A DNA stretch of 17,617 bases from assembly GCA_028565715.1 (NCBI GenBank), contig JAOXYC010192021.1, positions 1 through 17,617 on the forward strand, written 5' to 3'. The stretch comes from Phoronis pallida (lineage: Eukaryota; Phoronida; Phoronidae). Every line of letters begins with the position of its first letter. Within the stretch, counting starts at the first letter, position 1. Of this stretch, positions 1 to 8,000 are shown piece after piece. The notes under the pieces are model-generated. The model saw nothing but the letters and a program-made list of their open reading frames with translations, was not told the DNA's origin and searched no databases. Both the position numbers and the translations under genes were made by a program.

Positions 1-840
1 TAAAAAGAGACAAAATCACCGCACATTGCACCCTGTCATTAAAATTTTAGGAAAAAGCGTGTTGTGAACTCTTTAAAGTCATGTTTTGATTGATTGATTG
101 ATTTGTTTTAAAAATACACAGTTGTATACAAAAATTTAACAAAAGTACAATATTATATAATATTCAACAACTTTTGTATTATTATTTACTGAAGATATAT
201 TGCCGATATATACCAACTTCAAAAGTACAATATATTATAATTTATAATAAAAATAAATTAAAGAAATAATAAATAAGGTTATTTTTTTAAAAAAAAACAT
301 GACTTTGTGTATTCTAGGGATGACAACAAAAAGTTAAAAACTAAATTCCATGTTGGTCCCAAAAAATGAGTGAATAAAAAGATTAACAATATTTAAAAGA
401 AATATAGTACAGAATTAGAAATAAACAACAGTCTGAGAGTTTTCAAAATTTATGTTTTAAAGTTCTGGGGTTGGGACACCAAAGATGTTTCAAATTGATG
501 AAAAATTGATAATTTAATGATCAAGGAGTGAAAACCCCTCACTTACAATAAAGGGTGTTGCTGTTTAAAGATATTACTCTCTCTGCATTGGTCTTGCTTT
601 TGTAATTTACTCAGTTCGTTTTAATAGCAAACATCCGGATTAGCTTCGCTCTAGCAAAAAGAGACGCAAATGTGCGTTCACTTTCGAAAAGTGTGGACAA
701 ATAGTGGCGCCCTCTAGATTGTATGAAAAGTAGATATAATTAAAGAGATCACTGCTGTGACCACAATTAACTATATAGATAAATTTTTTCAGATTCCAAA
801 TTTATCTATTAGTTAAATTTACCTCTAGATTGTGTAATTG
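1..840. other. AT-rich intergenic DNA, no gene seen
   Basis: No coding region or RNA gene is recognisable here. Visible structure is limited to a TTGA/GATT microsatellite near 86-104 and two similar AT-rich segments beginning with AAAAGTACAATAT at 141 and 221, about 80 bp apart. A 16-base string, TGCCGATATATACCAA at 201-216, recurs with one mismatch at 14631-14646. The last 200 bases (about 640-840) are less AT-biased and precede the THAP-like exon, so they could contain its promoter; I see no TATA box that decides this. Confidence 0.5.
86..104. repeat. GATT/TTGA microsatellite
   Basis: About four copies of the tetranucleotide TGAT/GATT occur in tandem. It is a simple sequence repeat with no coding implication. 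Confidence 0.8.
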
Positions 841-891
841 AAAGGAAAGGAAAGTTTTTCGGCGGTTTATCTGAGAAATCCCCGGGCCTCA

Positions 892-1039
892 ATGCAAGCC
901 AACTACCACTGTTGTGCCAATGGGTGCATATGCCGACACCGGGAAGTTTAAGAACTTGGCGAAGTATCCGTGGATGAAAGGAATATCATTCCACAAGTTA
1001 CCTACCACCGGAGTTTGTCCACATAAACAGACAACTAGA
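892..1039 (+). pseudogene. THAP zinc-finger first exon, frameshifted
   Basis: An ATG at 892 opens a frame reading MQANYHCCANGCICRHREV and then stops at 949-951. The Cys-x4-Cys pair (CCANGC) close to the initiator Met is how THAP DNA-binding domains begin. From about 938 the neighbouring frame continues with KYPWMKGISFHKLP, matching the conserved SFH-x-x-P strand of THAP domains. The two halves therefore lie in different frames, separated by a one-base shift around 934-940. A possible donor (AGA|GTGAAG) follows at 1040. The second half of a THAP domain (the distal Cys-x2-His and the AVPTIF-type end) is not visible before 2018. THAP domains belong to transcription factors and to P-element-type transposases. 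This could be a decayed gene, a domesticated fragment, or a gene broken by a sequencing error. Confidence 0.55.
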
Positions 1040-2017
1040 GTGAAGCTAATTTAGAAGTTTGCTATTTAGTTTCATTTATGTATGTTATTATGTATAATTA
1101 TGTGTTGTAATTCAGCCAACAGGCTGCTAGAGTTTAAATAATCATAATTATTATTATTATTATAATTATTATTATTTCAGACAATCTGACGTACCAGGTT
1201 AGACTAGGTATATATTCTGAAGAACAGGTTGACGTGATAATGCGTACCTTGATGTCAGTTTTCTGTAAACAACATACAAAGGTAGAATGAGTTATGTTAA
1301 CTTGAAGAGTTTTCAAAAATTGCCTTCTCAATAGTGTTGTAAATTTTGAACATTGAGATAAGGTGATTCTAACAATGAATGGGATGTAATAACACCTTTT
1401 ATTGGATGAGATTTGAAAAATAATAGAACCAACCTTTGGAGTTCTATGTTTTTTAAAATCGAATCCAATATAAGGTTTATTACTTCCCATGAATTTAAGA
1501 TTCATTTTATCACATAACATCGCCAATTTGCGAAAAAAAATTGAGTTTGAGTAACCCATTTTGAAAGTTTGACTAGAGTGCATAATGCATTAATGTTATG
1601 TTATAGTGTTATGGCACTGAATACAAGGTAGTTATGTGATAAAAAAGCATTTGAAAGGACGTAGACATTCATTATAATTAATAATGCAAGAAATCATTTT
1701 CAACGGTCATTGATCATGATCTGGCTTGAAGATAAACACTTATTTGCACATTTTCCCCAGCATCTCCATCAAAATTCATGCTAAAATAAAAATTGTTAAA
1801 ATATCCTCCCATTGTTGTTTTTTAACTGGACAATGGTTGGTTGCTATAGTTACTGTACAGACCTGGATATGAGCCAACCCTCAGCTGATAGCCGGAGCCC
1901 ATCTTAGCTTTTTGGATATTCCCAATTGATAAGCCTACCAGGGTGTGTACCGTATTCTCCCCCCTCCCTTCACCACTGGTGATGTGTCATAATTATGAAT
2001 TTATCTTTGTCTTTTAG
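1040..2017. other. AT-rich stretch between THAP-like exon and repeat-associated exon
   Basis: No exon could be supported. A long minus-strand reading frame at 1134-1583 consists largely of AT-rich low-complexity translation ending in poly-isoleucine, and is not credible as a gene. An ATT/TAA microsatellite lies at about 1143-1176. If the flanking exons belong to one gene, this stretch is its intron. The polypyrimidine tract TTTATCTTTGTCTTTTAG at its right end is a strong splice acceptor in appearance. Confidence 0.4.
1143..1176. repeat. ATT microsatellite
   Basis: Imperfect tandem ATT/TAA trinucleotides form a short low-complexity block. Confidence 0.7.
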
Positions 2018-2149
2018 TATCTGGACTATGTGACAAAGGTCCTTCTCCCTGAGGCTGCTGTAAGGATTGTTATGGAATTTGGAACAATTACCCATGATGA
2101 AGCTGAACATATGTTGAGATCTTGTGGGGATAAGCATCTGACACAGTGA
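2018..2149 (+). CDS. Candidate terminal exon of an unrecognised protein
   Basis: A classic pyrimidine-rich acceptor (…TTTGTCTTTTAG) precedes an open frame of 43 codons ending in TGA at 2147-2149. The peptide is amphipathic and helix-like: YLDYVTKVLLPEAAVRIVME, then a Gly-Thr-Ile turn, then DEAEHMLRSCG near the end. It has balanced, protein-like composition, unlike the surrounding random frames. I cannot name the domain. A phase-0 acceptor here would be compatible with the possible phase-0 donor after the THAP-like exon at 1039, but that link is inference. From 2053 onward the exon is the first unit of a 107-bp tandem array, so its 3' end has been amplified after the gene formed. It could instead be a pseudogene remnant. 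Confidence 0.4.
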   Translation, partial: YLDYVTKVLLPEAAVRIVMEFGTITHDEAEHMLRSCGDKHLTQ

Positions 2150-2523
2150 TCATGTTCCAGGCTGCTGTAAGGATTGTTATGGAATTTGGAACAATTACCC
2201 CAGATGAAGCTGAACAGATGTTGAGATCTTGTGGGGATAAGCATCTGACACAGTGATCATGTTCCAGGCTGCTGTAAGGATTGTTATGGAGTTTGGAACA
2301 ATTACCCCAGATGAAGCTGAACATATGTTGAGATCTTGTGGGGATAAGCATCTGACACAGTGATCATGTTCCAGGCTGCTGTAAGGATTGTTATGGAATT
2401 TGGAACAATTACCCCAGATGAAGCTGAACAGATGTTGAGATCTTGTGGGGATGACCATCTGACACAGTGATCATGTTTCAGGCTGCTCTAAGGATTGTTA
2501 TGGAATTTGGAACAATTACCCCA
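2053..2523. repeat. 107-bp tandem array of exon 3' end (4.4 copies)
   Basis: Units start at 2053, 2160, 2267, 2374 and 2481, each beginning GGCTGCTGTAAGGATTG, with an exact 107-base spacing. The last unit is cut off near 2523. Units are almost identical: CATATG alternates with CAGATG, and unit 4 has GATGACC where the others have GATAAGC. Every full unit preserves the same open frame through EAAVRIVMEFGTIT to the same TGA, although 107 is not divisible by three, so only the first unit can be read in the exon's frame. The unit junction CATGTTCCAG|GCTGCT looks like a weak splice acceptor, so later copies could serve as alternative terminal exons. Antisense reading frames here are by-products of the repeat. 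Confidence 0.95.
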
Positions 2524-2737
2524 GTGGCTTTTATGCCCGCTTTTATGGTCACGAACAAAGCTTAAAAATAAAAATATGCATCTTCAACATAGGCTGCTCA
2601 TTCATGACCTATTTTCATCAAGATTTTACTGGTAATTTGTGTTCTCATTATGACAGACACATTCCAGTCAACCACTAAATTCCGCTTGTGGTCGAATAAT
2701 TGTAGGCAGCCTGTCCATCGGTCGGTCGGTCCGTCCA
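2524..2737. other. Spacer between the two tandem arrays
   Basis: No gene is seen. The right end has a GTCGGTCGGTCCGTCCATCC run (about 2720-2740) leading directly into the 157-bp array. It may be the edge of that repeat family. Confidence 0.5.
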
Positions 2738-3480
2738 TCCACAATTGCTTGTCCGCACTTTTTATTGAAAACCTCTTGACAGATTTTGACAAAACTTGGT
2801 ATACTTGTCCCTTATGTCAATGTGCCGGCATCATTAGCTTTTCAGGTCGTCTCGTCTACCCGAACTCCCCCTGGTGGCAGAATTTGTTCGGAAATCAACA
2901 ATTGCTTGTCCACATTTTTTCTTGAAAACAGCTTGACGGATTTTGACGAAACTTGGTATACTTGTTCCTTATGTCAAGGTGCCGGCACCAGTTGCTTTTC
3001 AGGTCCTCATGTCTACCCTAACTCCCGCCCTAACTCCCCCTGGTGGCAGAATTAGTTTGGAAATCAACAATTGCTTGTCCACACATTTTCTTGAAAACAG
3101 CTTGACGCATTTTGCTGAAACTTGGTATACTAGTTCATTATGTCAATGCGCCGGCACCAGTCCTTTTTCCGATCAACACGACTACCCTAACTCCCCCTGG
3201 TGGCAGAATTAGTTCTGAAATCAACAATTTCTTGTCCCCACTTTTGTTTGGAAACAGCTTGACAGATTTTGACGAAACTTGCCATACATGTTCCTTACGT
3301 CAATGAGCTGGCACCAGTTGCTTTTCGGGTCCTCACGTCTACCCTAACTCCCCCTGGTGGCAGAATTAGTTCGGAAATCAACAATTGCTTGTCCGCACTT
3401 TTTCTTAAAAAACCGCTCGGCGGATTTTGAGAAACTTGGTATGCTTGTTCCTTACGTCAATGCACCAGCACCAATTTCTA
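2738..3480. repeat. 157-bp tandem array (about 5 units)
   Basis: The marker ACAATT[GT]CTTGTCC occurs at 2741, 2898, 3067, 3224 and 3381. The spacing is 157, 169, 157 and 157. The 169-base unit carries a 12-base internal duplication of the CCCTAACTCCCG segment near 3016-3040. Each unit also contains a GATTTTGA-x-GAAACTTGG segment, a GCCGGCACCAG-like segment and CCCCCTGGTGGCAGAATT. Units differ by several substitutions, so the array is older than the 107-bp array. Since 157 is not a multiple of three, the many overlapping reading frames are artefacts. It is preceded by a GTCC/GTCG-rich run. Confidence 0.93.
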
Positions 3481-3696
3481 CTTCAGAACGTGGCTATTTT
3501 TAGACTTCACAAAGTTGTCATATGCCTTGGGTAAACTACTTACATTCACAAAATCATTGCAAAATTTCAGTAAACTCTCCGTTGCTAGTATTTTACTCAA
3601 TTTTCTAGAAAGCTGATGGTAAAGTGAGCAATCATTCTTAAAAACAGTTTTTACATTTTTTCTAGTCAGTAATTTTTCTGTTAGATTTTTAATCAT
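3478..3696 (-). CDS. Unrecognised 72-codon reading frame
   Basis: This minus-strand frame ends in TAG at the edge of the 157-bp array and is open upstream beyond the first ATG (3696) for at least ten codons. The translation is lysine- and leucine-rich, appears helical, and uses mixed third positions, so it looks more like protein than most frames here. It contains TVFKNDCSLYHQLSRKL and ends SLPKAYDNFVKSKNSHVLK. I do not recognise a family. It could be a terminal exon, a transposon fragment, or chance in AT-rich DNA. Confidence 0.2.
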   Translation of the reverse strand: MIKNLTEKLLTRKNVKTVFKNDCSLYHQLSRKLSKILATESLLKFCNDFVNVSSLPKAYDNFVKSKNSHVLK

Positions 3697-4328
3697 TCTA
3701 GTCTGAATATTCTTGACCCTTTTTATTTATGGTATTTATGTTCATCAAGCTCTCTTTATTTGGTTGTGATTTTGTTAACATTTTTTTCTCAATTGGCAAT
3801 GTAAGAGTTTTTTGTTCAGTTTAATTTAATACATCTCTTGGTTTTGAAAAGGGTGTTGTTTCAGTATGGTTAAACCTATACATGGATACTTACGAAATGT
3901 AGAATTATCAATTTTAGAAATACAACGTTTCATCCATTTCTTTTACACCATTTGATAATTTTATGTTGCCACTTCTTGTTACTACCTTGATTTATTCTTT
4001 ATCAAAAACATGGTATGATACATAACAACTGATCTCAGTTATATTGGTGACCCGTCGAGATATTTCATCAAGTCACATTGACCGCCTGCTTGGAGATTTC
4101 CGGATGATGTGAAGGTATTTAGTTGTACAGATGAATGTTAGGATGCAATTTATTACAAACAATGCGACACAATAGACCTCATTCAATAGTTGATAATTTC
4201 ACGTTTGTAAGTAGCGAGTATAACTTCAACATTTTTTAGCTATACACTGTCAACCATGGAGAGATGCCTGTGTCTGTTGATCAAAGATCATGCATAGAGA
4301 TCATAACGTTGTCATCGCTGCACTATTT
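3697..4328. other. AT-rich intergenic DNA, nothing recognised
   Basis: No gene, RNA or repeat could be supported in this stretch, which lies downstream of the minus-strand SLC35F6-like gene. Confidence 0.5.
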
Positions 4329-4553
4329 TTAAGACATAATCCGAACTTTTTCCAAATAGAAATAGACTTCGTGTTTCCGAGAGAGTAGGCCTAATGTTTT
4401 CCAACATTGTTGGATCTGTTCTTTTTTAAAAGTGATTTCCAGTGACTTTTCTCCCGCTTCTCGGCGAAACACAAATCCAATAATCCATAGGGTGGTCACA
4501 GCCTTTTCTTTTATAGCATCTCCTCTCAAAAATAGAATAAACTGGTCTGGCAC
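4329..4553 (-). CDS. Unrecognised 74-codon reading frame
   Basis: This minus-strand frame opens at a GTG rather than an ATG and stops at 4329. The translation begins PDQFILFLRGDAIKEK and contains WIIGFVFRREAGEKSLEI. Composition is protein-like, but there is no match I recognise and no clear splice context. It lies about 340 bases beyond the stop of the minus-strand SLC35F6-like gene and probably outside its mRNA, given the AATAAA at 4799-4804. It could be an exon of another gene or chance. Confidence 0.15.
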   Translation of the reverse strand: MPDQFILFLRGDAIKEKAVTTLWIIGFVFRREAGEKSLEITFKKEQIQQCWKTLGLLSRKHEVYFYLEKVRIMS

Positions 4554-4891
4554 AATAACAATTCTGCCCTATTTAAATCTGTTCATGCAATTCTCAGCTA
4601 TAATTCGGAAGTCCGTAGCGACTTACGCAAATGTAGAAATGAGAGAAACACGTTGTACCCACCAGAGATGACTATATCAGGCTACAATACAAAAGTGACA
4701 GGTGGCCCAATTAAAAATTGGTGAATTTTCCGAAGCATAGCGAATGTAGCGGATTGTTAAAGGACAATGGCGTATACTACGGGGCTTCGCCCTAAAATTT
4801 TATTTTACTGTTTTAATCCCCATTTGATAATCCTGTCCTTACATCCTCATCAACGTTGACATGTTAGCTACTCTGACCACCGGGTGTCTCT
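4554..4891. other. 3' flank of the minus-strand SLC35F6-like gene
   Basis: No coding region is supported. The segment next to the stop codon (4800-4891) is the expected 3' UTR of copy B. A short palindrome, CCAATTAAAAATTGG, is at about 4709-4723. Confidence 0.4.
4799..4804 (-). promoter_or_regulatory. Candidate polyadenylation signal AATAAA
   Basis: TTTATT on the plus strand reads AATAAA on the minus strand, 88 bases past the TGA of copy B. It is the first canonical hexamer at a normal distance, so a short 3' UTR ending near 4780 is expected. Confidence 0.5.
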
Positions 4892-5050
4892 TCATCTACT
4901 GGGTACAATTTCTGTCCTGACTTTGAAAACTGAACATGGGATCCAAGAAAGGTCAATAAGTTCATTGTATATTGCTGTACCGATCATTAGAAATAAGAAT
5001 CCAACGATTTGTTGTAAGCCATATGTTGTGTTGAACTCTTCACCAAAACT
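4892..5050 (-). CDS. SLC35F6: Copy B exon 9 (terminal)
   Basis: Residues 341-392 and the TGA (4894-4892). A long T tract and CCAG form the acceptor. The exon starts SFGEEFNTTYG, a polar loop with an NTT glycosylation sequon, then the last helix LQQIVGFLFLMIGTAIYN, which aligns with human LQILGFLILLIGTALYN. The tail after the helix is only about 20 residues (ending TEIVPSR). It lacks the acidic dileucine (ERLL-type) stretch I recall at the human C terminus. Confidence 0.88.
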   Translation of the reverse strand, partial: SFGEEFNTTYGLQQIVGFLFLMIGTAIYNELIDLSWIPCSVFKVRTEIVPSR

Positions 5051-8000
5051 CTGGAAAAAAAAGGTACATGTCTTTTGATATCAGAAGAGAGAATCCAACA
5101 ACGGGCGTACGTAGTTTGCGTCTTCTACTGGAAAAGAGCTTATCCTCAGTGCACATGCAAAATGTTTTGAAAATTAGGAATTCAGTCAAACTAAATGTAG
5201 TATTTTTTGCTAAAATAAGATTTAAAAAAGCCTGCATTATCACAGTCCAAAGAAATCTTTTGGTTAAAAACGCCGAGAAAGTAACTTTTGATTATTGAAA
5301 TAAATAATAAACGTTCACTAACGGAAACCTTTTCTGCAATTTCCTTTTCTGGATTTTGGCGCTGTCATTGACAAAGTAAATGGCAAAAAGCAAACTGCAT
5401 CGTAATTTGATCGATTCATACCTTGTCAAACCCATAATATATAACCAGATCTACGACCCACACTAAAATCGTTCTACAAGCATCTATTAGAGTACGATGA
5501 ACAGCTGAAACATATAAAAAAAAGTATAAAATTCTATTGAGTGAATTAGTGGTAACAATTTTGATCAAACGAACTAGTAAATACTGTTTTACTTTTTACG
5601 ACTTTGAATATGATGTGTAACATGAAATTGGACCAATAAATGTTCGTGTCATGGGTTCCCATCATTTCCTGAGTTTGAAAGTTTTTAACTCCACTGGGCA
5701 AATTTAAGTTTTATTACAAAATGTTTTGATATACTCTTGTTTCCTCTGGCAATTTTCTTAATATTATTTTTGAAAAGCGGTCCCATCGTTTTTTTGTGAT
5801 TTTTTGTTTGTGAGGAAATGGTCACATATAGCCCACCGACATTATTATTATTATATACGCCCCACGCACTTGTGTTGGTATAAGCACAGGAAATCGAAAA
5901 GAGATCTTCGATAGAAAGGATATAAATCTACCTTAATTTATGTAATGTCCTCCATCGAGGATATCTTTTCTCTGCCATATGGGTAAAGGCACCTCGATGC
6001 ACGTGCGGGGCCAGGGTAGCTATGCGCGCACTTTAGGGCATTTAGAATCAAATGTTTAGATGGCCATGGTTACTCAAAAAACCTTTTTAAAGCAGTCAAA
6101 AGCTTTGTATAAAATTTGGACATGTAGGCCTACATCTACATTACCTGAGGCTCTGAATCCGTGTACCTATAGTACCATCTTAACTCGCCTCGGGAGCATA
6201 CAGCAGGCGAGCGTTATTCTTGTAAAAGGGTTGCGTTGCCATTTTTCACTTTCACAATACTATTCTATCCTAGCCCAGTTGCGGGATGTGCTAAAGCCAG
6301 GTTTGAACTGTCAACCTTTTTATTGAAAGGCAGAGGCTCAGTACCACTGAGCCGCGGGCAAAAAGTTGAATAAAAAAACACCGTTTCGCTTTGACGTAGA
6401 GGCAGTTACTAGGATTTTACCTGTGAGAGATTTCGTAACACTGAGACTCAAGACATCGTAAAACGCTATGGACAACAAGTAGAGGACACAAAATGTGGCA
6501 AGACGAGGACTGTTTCCTATTTGATACAAGGCATCCACACTGTTCTCATAGCTGTTTCCAACTTGAGGTCCTGGGATAAAATACATGGCAGGTAGTACGG
6601 CCTGAAAGAAATAATTTGGTCGTTAGTATTTATTGAACATAGCACTAGTAGTCAGCCTGTAAATGGTAATACATAGAGTCGTAGGTTTGACTTTTTATCG
6701 GATAAAAAGCTCTCAAATCACACATTACAAATGTTTGGGTTTTTTTTACCCATATGCAAGTTAGTTGTGTTCAACAAGGGACTCATACACACAATTTTTA
6801 GTTGATATGAATTTTGACGCTAGATGGGGACCAACGAGGAGACAGTATCTTTAAAGGTTAATCCAATAGATTCCAAATTCATTCACCTTTATCAGAAAAT
6901 ACATACTTTTGTGGGCATAAATTAAACGGCATTTTTTGGGTACAAGTCGAATAAGACGGTCCCTCGTATAAATTCCGTTATTTAGTCGTTGGAAAACACA
7001 CTGACCGAATAACGCAGACAAACGAGGGACCAACTTATTCGACTTGTACCATTTTTTGTTGTCATGAAAATTGACCCCCACGCACTGTCACTAAGGTTCA
7101 CCCAAAAATCTATCGCTAGCGGGGGTGACACATCCATTGGCCTTTTTGTGCATCGTCAAACAAGTACAATTAACGCAGTTAAAATTTTCAGAAAAAGTGG
7201 TCGCTGACAAATTTCAATACTGCTTCCTAGGGCTGGTTCTGACTTGATATGAAATTACCAATTAAATAAAGAAAATATTGCTACATGTCAGGAATGACCA
7301 TAATGAAAAGACCGCATAATAATATTTAAACTATACCAGAGAATATTAGATTAGTCAAAGTACAATTTGAGTGCAGCTATTTTCTAAAAATAACATAATT
7401 TTGCACAAATGACAGTGGAATTTTTTGTTTTATTACCGACACTGGACAATGCAATTCTATTAACGCAATAGCTCGTTGAATTGTTTGTTCAAATCATGTA
7501 TGATCGTTCCGCTGACCGAAGAGCTATAATGCATCCCGAGAAACAGAAGTGGAGTAGTGTGTGAAAGCGCCATTTAATAAAACGACACTGAGAAAATGTA
7601 CATTTATACTTACTGCAGCCATTATGACAACTCCAAAAGAACCCTCCATACCAACTACGTGTAGGGGGTGAAAATTCCTCTTTTTAACAAACGCTTCTTC
7701 TAATATCCATTGACTTGCTTGGACCAGCTGTCCAAGAAGAATTAGAACAATACCTCAAAGTAAAAAATATATCGGTTGTATTTTCCCGTGTCTTGATGTA
7801 ATACGGTGTAATTTGCATGTTCGTTAAAATAATGTTTGGGCTTATACGTGCCACCTCTTCGAAGAAAGTACGTTGGTTCCGCGACTATGGCCCCTTCCCA
7901 AAGCTGTAGTCACCCGTATAGGGGAAAGGCTTGAAAACTCTTACCTCCCGCAATAGGGGACCTATTGGCATTTCGTGAAATGAACATGGTGCTTACTTTT

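Larger units (their letters stand above)
5505..6420 (-). other. Copy B intron 7, with hairpin and SINE
   Basis: A 916-base intron. It contains a 19-bp imperfect hairpin (5896-5914 with 5952-5970) and a tRNA-derived SINE (about 6140-6360) in the same orientation as the gene. The rest is unremarkable AT-rich DNA. Confidence 0.8.
6602..7613 (-). other. Copy B intron 6, repeat-rich
   Basis: A 1012-base intron. It holds a half copy of a TTAAAGATACTGTC-type MITE (6682-6857) and an older degenerate repeat (about 6858-7100). Inside that repeat sits a 112-bp foldback element (6939-7050). About 7100-7613 shows nothing recognisable. Confidence 0.8.

Noticed and set aside
1134-1583. Longest single reading frame in the window (149 codons, minus strand).
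   Set aside because: The translation is AT-driven, begins in no clear context and ends in a microsatellite-derived isoleucine run. There is no domain or splice support.
2026-2458. Three overlapping antisense reading frames with repeated peptide blocks.
   Set aside because: They are produced by the 107-bp tandem array read in reverse. The sense frame with a splice acceptor and stop explains the region better.
2650-3306. Series of plus-strand frames with repeated ETWYT-like peptides.
   Set aside because: The 157-bp unit is not a multiple of three, and each frame breaks at the next unit.
2053-3480. Possible CRISPR-like arrays.
   Set aside because: Units are contiguous 107-bp and 157-bp tandem repeats without short repeats and unique spacers, in a eukaryotic setting.
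5040-5243. Minus-strand frame containing RRKLRTPVVGFSLL, which resembles the RT-x-VIW segment expected for exon 8 of the transporter.
   Set aside because: The true exon 8 is at 5422-5504, with good splice sites and a far better match (AVHRTLIDACRTILVWVV). The frame here simply runs through intron 8 into the exon 9 sequence in another frame.
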